Assembly (NCBI GenBank): GCA_965247735.1
Contig: CBDFHN010000002.1
Location: 2,170,001 to 2,234,000 of the forward strand
Length of the DNA: 64,000 nt
Reading direction: 5' to 3'
Source of the DNA: JAOXRU01 sp965247735
Lineage (GTDB): Bacteria; Bacteroidota; Bacteroidia; Flavobacteriales; Flavobacteriaceae
The notes under the pieces are model-generated. The model saw only the letters and a program-made list of their open reading frames with translations. It ran no database searches and was not told the origin of the DNA. Every line of letters begins with the position of its first letter. Within the stretch, counting starts at the first letter, position 1. This document shows positions 1 to 8,403 of this stretch, piece by piece. The position numbers were made by a program, and so were the translations under genes.

Positions 1-1
1 T

Positions 2-160
2 GTAAAAATAGAAGAAAATAGTGATCGCTTTTATAGTAAAACCGAACTGACGGCATTAATGCTTGATTATAGCCCAGAAGAGTTGTCAGATTTAATATTC
101 TGCGATAATGTACAGCGTTTTTTGCCAAAATATTTTAGTAAAACCTATTTAAACAATTAG
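2..160 (+). CDS. C-terminal end of a protein cut by the window edge
   Basis: An open frame runs from the first bases of the window to the TAG at 158-160 and gives about 52 residues ending in KTYLNN. Its 5' part lies outside the window. No domain can be recognised in this tail. It ends 8 bases before the next start codon on the same strand, so it is probably co-transcribed with the two exported proteins that follow. That it is coding is inferred from the uninterrupted frame and tight spacing only. Confidence 0.55.
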   Translation, partial: VKIEENSDRFYSKTELTALMLDYSPEELSDLIFCDNVQRFLPKYFSKTYLNN

Positions 161-168
161 TAGATTCA

Positions 169-1137
169 ATGAAAACACTATTAATTATACTGCTGTCTAC
201 TATAAATTGCTTGGCACAGTCTAGTACTAGTTTAGCTGATTTCAGGCTTGGAGCAGGAATAAAACTAAATGGAGAGCTTCAGTTTAATCCTGCTTTAAAA
301 ACTACAAAACTAAGGTTTAGACTTAGTGCTACTGTTGGTTTCGCACAGTATTTACCGCTTGCCAATAACCATGTAGGGTTATTGCCTTCAGTACATTTGG
401 GTGTATTAGTATATAACAAAGGTATATTAGGAAGTAATCTATTGGAAAATTATAATAGTAACCTATTTCTTGATTTTTTTGCCAATGCAACGCTTACCGC
501 TGGAGTAGACCATAAAGTTGATACATCTTATTTGGCACAACGTTGGGTACCCTTATACCATTTTTCGGATTTTACGGTAAATCCATTGCAAAACACTTTT
601 ATGTATTCTTTATCTCTTGGAACAAACCTGATATTGAGTCCGCACACAACTAAAACGAGGTTTAAAAATCAGCGCATAGGATTTTTTAGCCTCAATATAG
701 CCCGTGCTGTACAATTTTCTTATTATAATGATGGAGGTCCAATATTACAAATCCCTGGTGATGGCTTTGATAGGTATTATACAGGGGGATTAGTTTTAGC
801 AATACATAACGATAATGACTATTTATTTAACAGTATAATATTAAGTTATTATAAATATACGGGCTGGCAAGAAAACGCTTTGGATGTTGCAGATAAGTTA
901 CAGTTAGATCATCTGCCATATAAAGATAGTGTTGAGTTTGGTTACAACCAACAGCGATGGAAGGTTTTTCTAGGTTCCTATCGGCAACAATATTCGGGGT
1001 ATATAAGTCTATATGATGTAGATTTTTTGGACATCCAAGATATGTTACACTATATAAGAGATTTTCCTGTGCATCCTGATTACTATTACAATTGGCGTTT
1101 TGCCATAGGAGGAGGCAATCAATATATCAATTATTAA
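169..1137 (+). CDS. exported protein, possibly polymorphic toxin type 23-like
   Basis: The 322-residue product starts with a clear signal peptide (hydrophobic residues 3-16, cleavage near LAQ-S). The rest is rich in aromatic and beta-prone segments, which suggests a periplasmic or outer-membrane beta-rich fold. Near residues 197-206 there is GDGFDRYYTGG followed by a run of beta strands. This resembles the DRYRTGG-type segment I associate with Bacteroidota proteins annotated as polymorphic toxin type 23 (Ntox23-like), but this is recollection rather than a search, so the assignment is tentative. The next gene, a lipoprotein, starts 4 bases after the stop, so the two are almost certainly an operon and may work together at the cell surface. 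No toxin active site can be pointed to. Confidence 0.8.
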   Translation: MKTLLIILLSTINCLAQSSTSLADFRLGAGIKLNGELQFNPALKTTKLRFRLSATVGFAQYLPLANNHVGLLPSVHLGVLVYNKGILGSNLLENYNSNLFLDFFANATLTAGVDHKVDTSYLAQRWVPLYHFSDFTVNPLQNTFMYSLSLGTNLILSPHTTKTRFKNQRIGFFSLNIARAVQFSYYNDGGPILQIPGDGFDRYYTGGLVLAIHNDNDYLFNSIILSYYKYTGWQENALDVADKLQLDHLPYKDSVEFGYNQQRWKVFLGSYRQQYSGYISLYDVDFLDIQDMLHYIRDFPVHPDYYYNWRFAIGGGNQYINY

Positions 1138-1141
1138 GGCT

Positions 1142-1942
1142 ATGAAAATACGGTGTTTAATTTTATTACTTTGTTTTTATCTCTGTTATAGCTGTGGAAA
1201 AGCGTTTCGTAAGGAGGTAAAAGACAAAATACAACTTACCGATTATAACATATATGTAATGCGTTTGTGTGAAATGCGAAATACTTTGGGGCATAAACGA
1301 TTTTTTTTATGCAATGTCAATAAAAGTATGGCAGAATTACAGACTAATAATGACATTCAGGTGGTAGAGGAATTATATGCATTGCAACATAAAAATTCGC
1401 TGGAACAAATACTGTATTTCACTACAAAAATAAATACTAATGCAAGAAAGAAAAGTGGACTGTTTAATGCTCCTTTATATAAAGATTTTATTCTTGTAAA
1501 TGATATTGAATCGATTTATTTTGGAGAGTTATACCAGGGCAGAGCTCTTAGTTTTTATGCTCCAGATGAAATTTTGAATTTTACTATAAACCCTACCAAA
1601 GTACCAGATGGATTTAAAGTTGATTCTATCTTAAGTATCTCTGGTGGACATAATCAAATTAACGGTGAACCAATAAAAATTTCCAAATTATTTGGTATTG
1701 ACATTTCTTTTATTAAAACTGATAGGCAATTGGGATATAAAAAACGTAAGCAAGAAATTGTTTTAATAGGATTATTGGAACTTAACGGAAGGAGAATAGC
1801 GTTTAAAACACTCAATAACGAAGTGAAACATGAGCTTAGTCAGGCAAAACGATTAAAATATCATCCAGATTTTAGAGAAAAACAAAGTGACAACTTAAAA
1901 GGCCTTCATGTTTATGATGGCTTTAAACAAAAGGAAAAATAA
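1142..1942 (+). CDS. hypothetical lipoprotein
   Basis: A 266-residue protein whose N-terminus (KIRCLILLLCFYLCYSCGK) has a hydrophobic core and a lipobox ending at a cysteine near residue 18, predicting lipid attachment and export. The mature part is basic and has no domain I recognise. The start lies 4 bases after the stop of the exported protein upstream, which indicates translational linkage. It might be an accessory or neutralising partner of that protein, but nothing in the sequence proves it. Confidence 0.75.
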   Translation: MKIRCLILLLCFYLCYSCGKAFRKEVKDKIQLTDYNIYVMRLCEMRNTLGHKRFFLCNVNKSMAELQTNNDIQVVEELYALQHKNSLEQILYFTTKINTNARKKSGLFNAPLYKDFILVNDIESIYFGELYQGRALSFYAPDEILNFTINPTKVPDGFKVDSILSISGGHNQINGEPIKISKLFGIDISFIKTDRQLGYKKRKQEIVLIGLLELNGRRIAFKTLNNEVKHELSQAKRLKYHPDFREKQSDNLKGLHVYDGFKQKEK

Positions 1943-2273
1943 TTTTTGAGTTCATAATCGGGTACAAGCCGTTTGTTTCAATTAATTTATATCAATACTT
2001 CCTTTTTTTTAACATTGTAATCTTACACTATTGCTGTATATTGTCTGGTATAAGCGTAAATAAAAATTTATGATTATTCTAGAAGTAGATTTTTTCTCAG
2101 TCAAGAAGAGTTGCAGCAGTTTGCTTTTTGCACCAAAAATAAACGAACTGAAAACTATTTAACGATCGAGTAAGTTTCAACAACATAGAAACAGAACACT
2201 TTAACATAGAAGTTCTTTTATTAAATCATGCTTTAAAAAATATTTACACAATCCTGAATATAATTACTAGTTG
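1943..2273. other. intergenic region, nothing recognised
   Basis: About 330 AT-rich bases separate the lipoprotein from the TPR-CHAT gene. I see no convincing hairpin with a T tract, no good TAnnTTTG promoter and no open frame with coding character. The promoter of the CHAT gene presumably lies here. Confidence 0.5.
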
Positions 2274-4859
2274 ATGAAAAAATTGCTCTTTCTCCTCTTA
2301 TTCACCGCTCATCTCTGTTCAGGGCAACAACTAACAGACAAAATCTACACTGAGTTAGACAACTTTACCGCAGCTCCATCAATAGCTAGCATTACAACTT
2401 TTGAAGAAAAACTAAACAACCTGCAACTGCTAGCAAAAACAGAGGCTGAACATATGGCAATAATAACATCGTACTACAACCTTGGTTATTATTTCAACAA
2501 ATTTGGAAACATACAAAAAAGTATTGACGCATACGAAACAGCATGGAAACGATATAATAAACACAACATTAGTGGATATGATATGGTAGATAGCTGTCTG
2601 CTTCCACTTAGTACATTGTATATAAAACAAAGCGATTTCTTAAATGCTGAAAACATTCTTAGGCAATGCATTAGTAATGCCAAAAGCAGGAATAATAACC
2701 TTCAGAAATCGGCTAGTATTATTCAGCTTTCTGTGATTTATAATAATACTGGAAAACACAACACCGCAATAGCAATACTAGAAGATGCATTACAAAACAA
2801 TAAGCCTAGTAAAAGTCAAATTCATAAAATGCAAAACAATATTGCTAGCAATCATATTGCTCTTGGCAACTATGATAAAGCAAGCACTTACTTAAAGCAA
2901 AACCTCAGCAACAAACAAGAAACGCAACTAACCACTTATAAAAGCCTTGCTTACATTGCAAAGCAACAGGAAGATTACAAGCAAGCACATACTTATCTTA
3001 ATCTAGCAAAAGAAACATTAACGCAACAATTAATAATAGACACTAGGTCACTTGCTAAACTACATTTTGATGAAGCACAACTTTATTACAGCTACCAAAA
3101 AAATAAAGATTGTAAACAAAGTTTAGACACCGCCTTAGCACTGCTATTACCAAACTATAAAGCCAATACATTCCCAAACAAAGAAAACTTATACTCCGAA
3201 AATACTTTTATAGACCTCTTTAACCTCTATGCAGAAATCAGCAATACCTTAGAGGCGAAACTAAAATTCTATAACCTTAGTTTGTATACACAGCAACTTC
3301 TAAATAATAAGTGGACCTTTCAAGAAACAAAAATTATACATCGAGCTAATTATAAAAACACTATTGAAAAATGCATTGCATTACTCTTCAATACCTATAC
3401 CACAAACAAAGATATCAGTTACTTAAAACGTGCTTTCCTATATATGGAAGATAGTAGAGCCGCTGTGCTTAAAGAACATACTAGCACCAAATCAATACTA
3501 GCTCGCCATCCAAACGATTCGCTACTCATAAAACAGCAGCAATTGCAACAAGAGCAAGAACAAACTATAGACTTACTCATAAGAGCGCAGCTAAAAAGAG
3601 CTCCAGGCAACACAATTAATAGACTAACAAACATCTTAAATAACACAACACTAAACATAAATGATATTAACGCCAAAATAAACCGTAAATACCCAACCAC
3701 TAATAGCAGCATTTCTTTTGATCTTCTTCAAAAAAAACTAAAAGCAGACCATGCCACATTGCTTGCTTATTTCTTCGGAACGGGAACCATATACCAGTTT
3801 GTTGTAACTCACAAAACGGTGGCTATTAACACCATTGATACCACACCGGAATTTTATCAAAATATTACCCAGTTTAATAAGCTCTTTGATGATGCTACCG
3901 CTATTAATAATGATATTAACAACTTTACAAATATTGCCTACAATACCTATGAATCATTAAATTTTGGAGCAGTCAGTACTGCAAAAAACATTGTATTACT
4001 GCCTGATAACATCATCAATTTTATTTCTTTTGAGTCCTTACTTAGCAAACCAACCACAACTACCTCTTTTTCCAAGATGCCTTTTGTTGCCCTAACACAA
4101 CGTATTGCTTATCATAACAACACTAGTTTTTATCTCAACAGCAAAGTAAATACCACAGCCAACAGCCTGCTTGGTGTATTCCCTGTTTTTAAAGGTAGTC
4201 CCCAAGAGCTGCACTATTCTGTTGACGAGGCCAATGCAATACAAAACAGCATGTCTGCCACTCTGCTAATGAATTCAAATGCTAGTAAAGCCAACTTTAT
4301 TACTAATGCTGCCAAACACAATATTCTACACCTCTCTACCCATGCCAATAGCGGTAACCATATACTGCCAGCTAGCATACAATTTGTTGACGATTTTTTA
4401 TTACTAAAAGAACTGTATTCGTTAGATTTTACTCCAAAACTAGTAGTCCTTAGTGCCTGCGAAACTGGCATTGGAAAATCACTAAAGGGAGAAGGTGTTA
4501 TGAGTATCGCTAGAGGATTTCAATATGCTGGTGCCGAAGCGTTACTATTTTCACTTTGGAAGATTAACGATCGAAGCACCTCGAAGCTTATGGATAAGTT
4601 TTACAGAAGCTACAGCAGTACCAATACTGCATTTATTGCCAACCACAAGGCAAAAGTTAGCTATTTAACGGATCCTAATATTAGCAACACCAAAAAATCA
4701 CCATATTATTGGAACGCTTTTGTTTATTATGGTCCTATTGTTGCAGAAAAAATACCAATACCCTATTACTGGATCATAGGGGCACTAGTTGTATTAATTA
4801 TAGTATTTTTAGCCCTGAAACGAAAACAAAATGGCAAGCCTAAAAAAAACACTCCTTAA
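2274..4859 (+). CDS. membrane-anchored TPR-CHAT protein (caspase-like peptidase)
   Basis: The product is about 861 residues. ATG 2274 is preferred over the TTG one codon upstream. It has a signal peptide (residues 1-18), then tetratricopeptide-type helical repeats over roughly residues 30-350 (for example the N-I-Q-K-S-I-D-A-Y-E segment), a linker, and a CHAT domain at about 600-820. The caspase-like dyad is visible as His690 in HLSTHAN and Cys729 in LSACETGIG. A single transmembrane helix at about 829-848 is followed by a basic tail, predicting an N-terminal exported part with the protease domain outside the cytoplasm and a short cytoplasmic tail. CHAT domains belong to the caspase clan (CD). 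The substrate is unknown. The last 29 bases overlap the next gene, a retropepsin-like protease, so the two are translationally coupled. Confidence 0.9.
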   Translation: MKKLLFLLLFTAHLCSGQQLTDKIYTELDNFTAAPSIASITTFEEKLNNLQLLAKTEAEHMAIITSYYNLGYYFNKFGNIQKSIDAYETAWKRYNKHNISGYDMVDSCLLPLSTLYIKQSDFLNAENILRQCISNAKSRNNNLQKSASIIQLSVIYNNTGKHNTAIAILEDALQNNKPSKSQIHKMQNNIASNHIALGNYDKASTYLKQNLSNKQETQLTTYKSLAYIAKQQEDYKQAHTYLNLAKETLTQQLIIDTRSLAKLHFDEAQLYYSYQKNKDCKQSLDTALALLLPNYKANTFPNKENLYSENTFIDLFNLYAEISNTLEAKLKFYNLSLYTQQLLNNKWTFQETKIIHRANYKNTIEKCIALLFNTYTTNKDISYLKRAFLYMEDSRAAVLKEHTSTKSILARHPNDSLLIKQQQLQQEQEQTIDLLIRAQLKRAPGNTINRLTNILNNTTLNINDINAKINRKYPTTNSSISFDLLQKKLKADHATLLAYFFGTGTIYQFVVTHKTVAINTIDTTPEFYQNITQFNKLFDDATAINNDINNFTNIAYNTYESLNFGAVSTAKNIVLLPDNIINFISFESLLSKPTTTTSFSKMPFVALTQRIAYHNNTSFYLNSKVNTTANSLLGVFPVFKGSPQELHYSVDEANAIQNSMSATLLMNSNASKANFITNAAKHNILHLSTHANSGNHILPASIQFVDDFLLLKELYSLDFTPKLVVLSACETGIGKSLKGEGVMSIARGFQYAGAEALLFSLWKINDRSTSKLMDKFYRSYSSTNTAFIANHKAKVSYLTDPNISNTKKSPYYWNAFVYYGPIVAEKIPIPYYWIIGALVVLIIVFLALKRKQNGKPKKNTP

Positions 4860-5268
4860 AAAAGGATATACCCCTATAAAACTAAATACTACTAAAACCA
4901 ATCATTTTGAAATTACTGCCAAGCTTAACGGTGTTAAAGGCAGTTTTATAGTTGATACTGGTGCTTCTAATACCTGTATTGGCTTTGACCACAAATCACA
5001 TTTTAACCTGGAAGGCGAAGCCCATGACGTAAAAGCAGCTGGTGCTGGTGCTACTGATATGGAAACCGAAGTTTCGAAAAAGAATAAAATAAAAATTGGT
5101 GATTGGAAGCTAAAAAAAACAGCCATTATTATTTTTGATTTGAGTCATGTTAATGATGCACTAACTCAACATAAATCTACTCCAGTGCATGGTATTATTG
5201 GTGCTGACATCTTAAAAACAGGAAAGGCTATTATTGATTATGAGAAATCTATGTTGTATCTTAAATAA
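4831..5268 (+). CDS. retropepsin-like aspartic protease
   Basis: A 145-residue protein with the retroviral-type aspartic protease signature FIVDTGAS (Asp42-Thr43-Gly44) and the second family hallmark HGIIGADIL near residues 121-129. Its length fits a single retropepsin lobe that would have to dimerise to be active. No signal peptide or membrane segment is visible, so a cytoplasmic location is predicted. The start ATG lies inside the 3' end of the TPR-CHAT gene (29-base overlap), so production of the two proteases is linked. Because the CHAT domain is predicted to be outside the inner membrane, the protease could act on its cytoplasmic tail or on another substrate; this is inference. Confidence 0.85.
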   Translation: MASLKKTLLKKGYTPIKLNTTKTNHFEITAKLNGVKGSFIVDTGASNTCIGFDHKSHFNLEGEAHDVKAAGAGATDMETEVSKKNKIKIGDWKLKKTAIIIFDLSHVNDALTQHKSTPVHGIIGADILKTGKAIIDYEKSMLYLK

Positions 5269-5647
5269 GATCGCTTTGCTGCTAGAATTAAGATCGCTAC
5301 GCTGATAGAGGATAGACGCTTACTCAAGCTCTTTACTGATTTTCAGTGTTGGATACTGAAGTCCGAATTATGAATATGTATCCTTCAATTCAGCATTAAA
5401 ATTTAACATTGCCTAGCCAGTAGGGTTTACTCGTCCCTTAAAAAAAGAGCCGACGTTGTTAGAGGATAAATAAATAGATCGCTTTGCTGCTAGAAACAAG
5501 ACTGATGGAGCGCACAAAACTATCTTAATACTTTGTACTCAATACTCTATACTTTTTTTAAACATCTCCGTTAAAGTGATGCTAAATTTTGAATTACATT
5601 TTTCTTAGACGAGGCAAAACAACTACCTTTGCAGAAAAAAAAATATT
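5269..5647. repeat. intergenic region with dispersed repeat segments
   Basis: No gene is visible. The 18-base string GATCGCTTTGCTGCTAGA occurs exactly at 5269-5286 and again at 5477-5494. A block at 5403-5466 (TAGCCAGTAGGGTTTACTC...) matches 10683-10748 with substitutions. A 27-base string beginning TATCTTAATACTTTGTA at 5521-5547 recurs exactly at 11674-11700. The same modules therefore bracket two distant intergenic regions, which indicates a dispersed non-coding repeat family. Confidence 0.7.
5601..5631 (+). promoter_or_regulatory. Bacteroidota-type promoter of the small lipoprotein gene
   Basis: TACCTTTG at 5624-5631 is an exact TAnnTTTG -7 element. TTTC at 5601-5604, 19 bases upstream, is one mismatch from the TTTG -33 element. 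The start codon of the lipoprotein is at 5648, leaving a short leader. Confidence 0.55.
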
Positions 5648-6166
5648 ATGAAAGTCCTAAAATCTTTATTATTAATAGCAGTGTTAGTTCTCCAAGTTAG
5701 TTGTTCTAGTGACGATGATGGTGCTTCGGTAATACCGCTAACTACAGCCAATATTTCTGGAGTTTATGCACTGGTATTTTCAGAAGCCACTATAGTTCAT
5801 ACACAAATAGTTAATGAAGCCAGCGTTATTACTACAAGAAAATACGCTACGGATACGTTTACAAACTCTAATTACACCTTTAATATCAATGGTAATTATA
5901 CCGCACGTAACTATTACAGAGAAACGGTAACATCAACAGTTAATGTTACAGGAAATGTGCCTATAGTAATTAGTACTATTGTTAATGATGATCTTTCAGG
6001 GTCTTATACTTTTAATGATACCAATAGAACCATAACATTTCTTGGAGCGACTTATACAGTTGCAGTCTTTAATGATAATGAGCTTATATTGACTCGTTCT
6101 GATACTGAAATGGGTGAAAATAATGCTACCAAAAACACCGATGAAGAACTTCGTTTTACAAGGTAG
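5648..6166 (+). CDS. small lipoprotein, lipocalin-like size
   Basis: The 172-residue product has a lipoprotein signal peptide with lipobox VSCSSDDD (Cys near residue 19). The acidic SSDDD motif after the lipidated cysteine is typical of surface-destined lipoproteins in Flavobacteriia. The mature domain (residues 30-170) alternates short hydrophobic and polar segments and ends with a strand-rich part (SGSYTFNDTNRTITFLG). It looks like a small beta-barrel such as the lipocalin-like lipoproteins of this phylum, but I cannot assign a family. It stands alone, convergent with the kinase gene that follows. Confidence 0.8.
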   Translation: MKVLKSLLLIAVLVLQVSCSSDDDGASVIPLTTANISGVYALVFSEATIVHTQIVNEASVITTRKYATDTFTNSNYTFNINGNYTARNYYRETVTSTVNVTGNVPIVISTIVNDDLSGSYTFNDTNRTITFLGATYTVAVFNDNELILTRSDTEMGENNATKNTDEELRFTR

Positions 6167-6302
6167 ATAACAAAAATCCCTAAACACAAGACCTTGGTGC
6201 AAATGGGAAGATTCAATTTTACAATACCCAGAAGTGCACAAAATATTCCGTGATGGCTAAATTCCATTATTAGGGAGTGATTAGCTATGCAATAAACTAT
6301 CA

Positions 6303-8309
6303 TCAGTCAAACTCTATAATCTCGAAATTAAATATAACTCCAACGTTGTTAGATGGTTGTTCTACCCAAATTTTGCCGTTATATTGTTTGACTATATTTC
6401 GGCAAATAGATAAGCCAATTCCATTTCCAATTTTAGAATCTTCCTCTCGTGATTGCGTAAAAATGTCGAATATTGATAGCTGTTTATCCTCAGATATTCC
6501 AATGCCATTGTCAGAAATTGCAACCAGAAGTTTATTGTCCGTTTTACTTAAAACAATGTTTATTTTGGGCTGTCTATCTGGATGTTTGTATTTAATTGAG
6601 TTTTCAGTTAAATTTATAAACAATTGCATAAGCTGTATTTTATGACCTTTAAATGTAATATTGTTTTCGGACCATGTTAAGAGTGGATTGTGTAAATTCA
6701 GCCTTGCATTTATATTTTCATTAATTTCTTCAAGTAAAGAATTAATATTTATTAATTCATACTTGGCTTCCCTCTCGACATTTCTTTTTGTTTTTGAAAC
6801 TAAAAAATTCACAAAAGAATTAAGCTTTTCTGATTCTTTAAAAAGAGGGATTAAAATTTCAGAATTAGTTTTAGAATAGCTTTCCTTTTTTTGAATTTGC
6901 CCAACCAAGAACTGAATTCCAGCAACAGACGATTTTATATCATGAGCCACAAAGGATGAAAATTGATTCAGTTTTTTATTTAACACCTTTAATTTTTTAT
7001 TTGAACTGGTTAGATCGGTATTTAAGTTTTCCAGTTCCAACTTACCTTCTTTTATCTCTTTCTTTATTCGAATTAGGTAATACAGTCCCAATAGCAAGAT
7101 AATAATACTCGGGATCAGTATATACATAAATAATTTCCGATTACGAACCTTCTTCTTTTGAATTTCTATCTCTTGTTTTTTTAACTCCAATTCGTCAAGT
7201 TGAAGTGCAAATCGTTTTGAATTAATTATAGCAGCATCTTCATTACGATAAGAATTGGTAATGAATTCCAAGACTTCACTTCTAAACTTATCTTCTTTTG
7301 GTATTAGCTTGATTATTTTTATTGCAGCAATTCTGGTAGATCTATAAATTCCGTTTTTCTTACTCAATTTAAAACTTCTGATATAGTAATTGAGAGCTTC
7401 TAAGCTATCCTTTTTTAGCAAATGTAAATCACCAATATTAACTAACGATTCTGTTGTGGTATGTAGGTCATAATCTTTGTTTAATTCAAAAGTCTGGATG
7501 GTTTTATCAAAGTAGTACATAGCAGAATCTATATTCCCTCTATTTGTCCAATACAGTCCCATTTCATTTAAAACTTGCGTTTTGTAATGTGGATTATAAA
7601 AGTTATTGTTTTCTTGAGCTTTTGTATAATAAAAAAACGATTTTTTCCATTCTTTCTTTAACCTATACAAACGCCCTAAATGAAGATTGAGCCAGAAACC
7701 CTCTATTCTTTTATTTTGTGCAGTACTAATCAATTCTTTGGCTTCTAAAAAATACTCTTCCGCTTTTATAAAGTTCCCCAATTCTCTATAGATCACTCCA
7801 ATTTCTCTAATTGCTCTAAACTCCTCATACTTGTTTTTGTGTTTTCTTGCTAGCATTAAACACTTTTTAAAAAGCGAAATAGAGATAATATAGTTATACT
7901 TTACTTTTTCTATGTCAGCTAGAGTATTGTAAAGGAGCATTAATTGGTTGGGACTAAAAAAAGTGTATTGTTCATGGGCTTGACGGAAATATTTCTCACA
8001 AACAGAATAGTTACCTTTCATTCTATAAAAAACACCTAATAAATAGCTCAAGCGAGCACTTTCTTTTGATGGTTCCTTATTTAATAATTCAGAATTAAGG
8101 ATTTTGAACCGTTCAATTTTGCTTTCATATTTTTTAATTATATTAAAATCAATCTCAAAATCATGATTAATTTCAAAGTTATCGATCTCGATCAATAGAT
8201 TTTCTCTTTCAAAATCTGAAAGGTGCTGCTTATTCTTTATTTGGGAAACACCCATAAAGAAGGTTCCCAAAAATATAATGCAAAAAAGATATCGTATTAT
8301 ATGTGTCAT
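6303..8309 (-). CDS. TPR sensor histidine kinase (intact)
   Basis: From ATG 8309 the product is about 668 residues. It has an N-terminal signal segment, then TPR-type repeats across roughly residues 60-340 predicted to lie in the periplasm, and a transmembrane helix near 393-413 (FMYILIPSIIILLLGLYYL). A short coiled coil leads to a HisKA-like helix with FVAHDIKSS (phospho-acceptor His near 456). The HATPase_c domain is complete: N box NLTENSIKYK, G1 box DNGIG, G2 GNGIGLS. No response regulator is adjacent, so it is an orphan kinase. The next gene upstream on the same strand is a full-length paralog. The TPR region probably senses a protein or peptide partner rather than a small ligand; this is inference. 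Confidence 0.9.
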   Translation of the reverse strand: MTHIIRYLFCIIFLGTFFMGVSQIKNKQHLSDFERENLLIEIDNFEINHDFEIDFNIIKKYESKIERFKILNSELLNKEPSKESARLSYLLGVFYRMKGNYSVCEKYFRQAHEQYTFFSPNQLMLLYNTLADIEKVKYNYIISISLFKKCLMLARKHKNKYEEFRAIREIGVIYRELGNFIKAEEYFLEAKELISTAQNKRIEGFWLNLHLGRLYRLKKEWKKSFFYYTKAQENNNFYNPHYKTQVLNEMGLYWTNRGNIDSAMYYFDKTIQTFELNKDYDLHTTTESLVNIGDLHLLKKDSLEALNYYIRSFKLSKKNGIYRSTRIAAIKIIKLIPKEDKFRSEVLEFITNSYRNEDAAIINSKRFALQLDELELKKQEIEIQKKKVRNRKLFMYILIPSIIILLLGLYYLIRIKKEIKEGKLELENLNTDLTSSNKKLKVLNKKLNQFSSFVAHDIKSSVAGIQFLVGQIQKKESYSKTNSEILIPLFKESEKLNSFVNFLVSKTKRNVEREAKYELININSLLEEINENINARLNLHNPLLTWSENNITFKGHKIQLMQLFINLTENSIKYKHPDRQPKINIVLSKTDNKLLVAISDNGIGISEDKQLSIFDIFTQSREEDSKIGNGIGLSICRNIVKQYNGKIWVEQPSNNVGVIFNFEIIEFD

Positions 8310-8403
8310 TAGCAAATAGTTCTACTTTGATATTAATTTTATACCTGTCCCTTTTTTTAATAAAGAAAATCATATTTTTTTTACAATGAACTAAAAAATG
8401 AGA

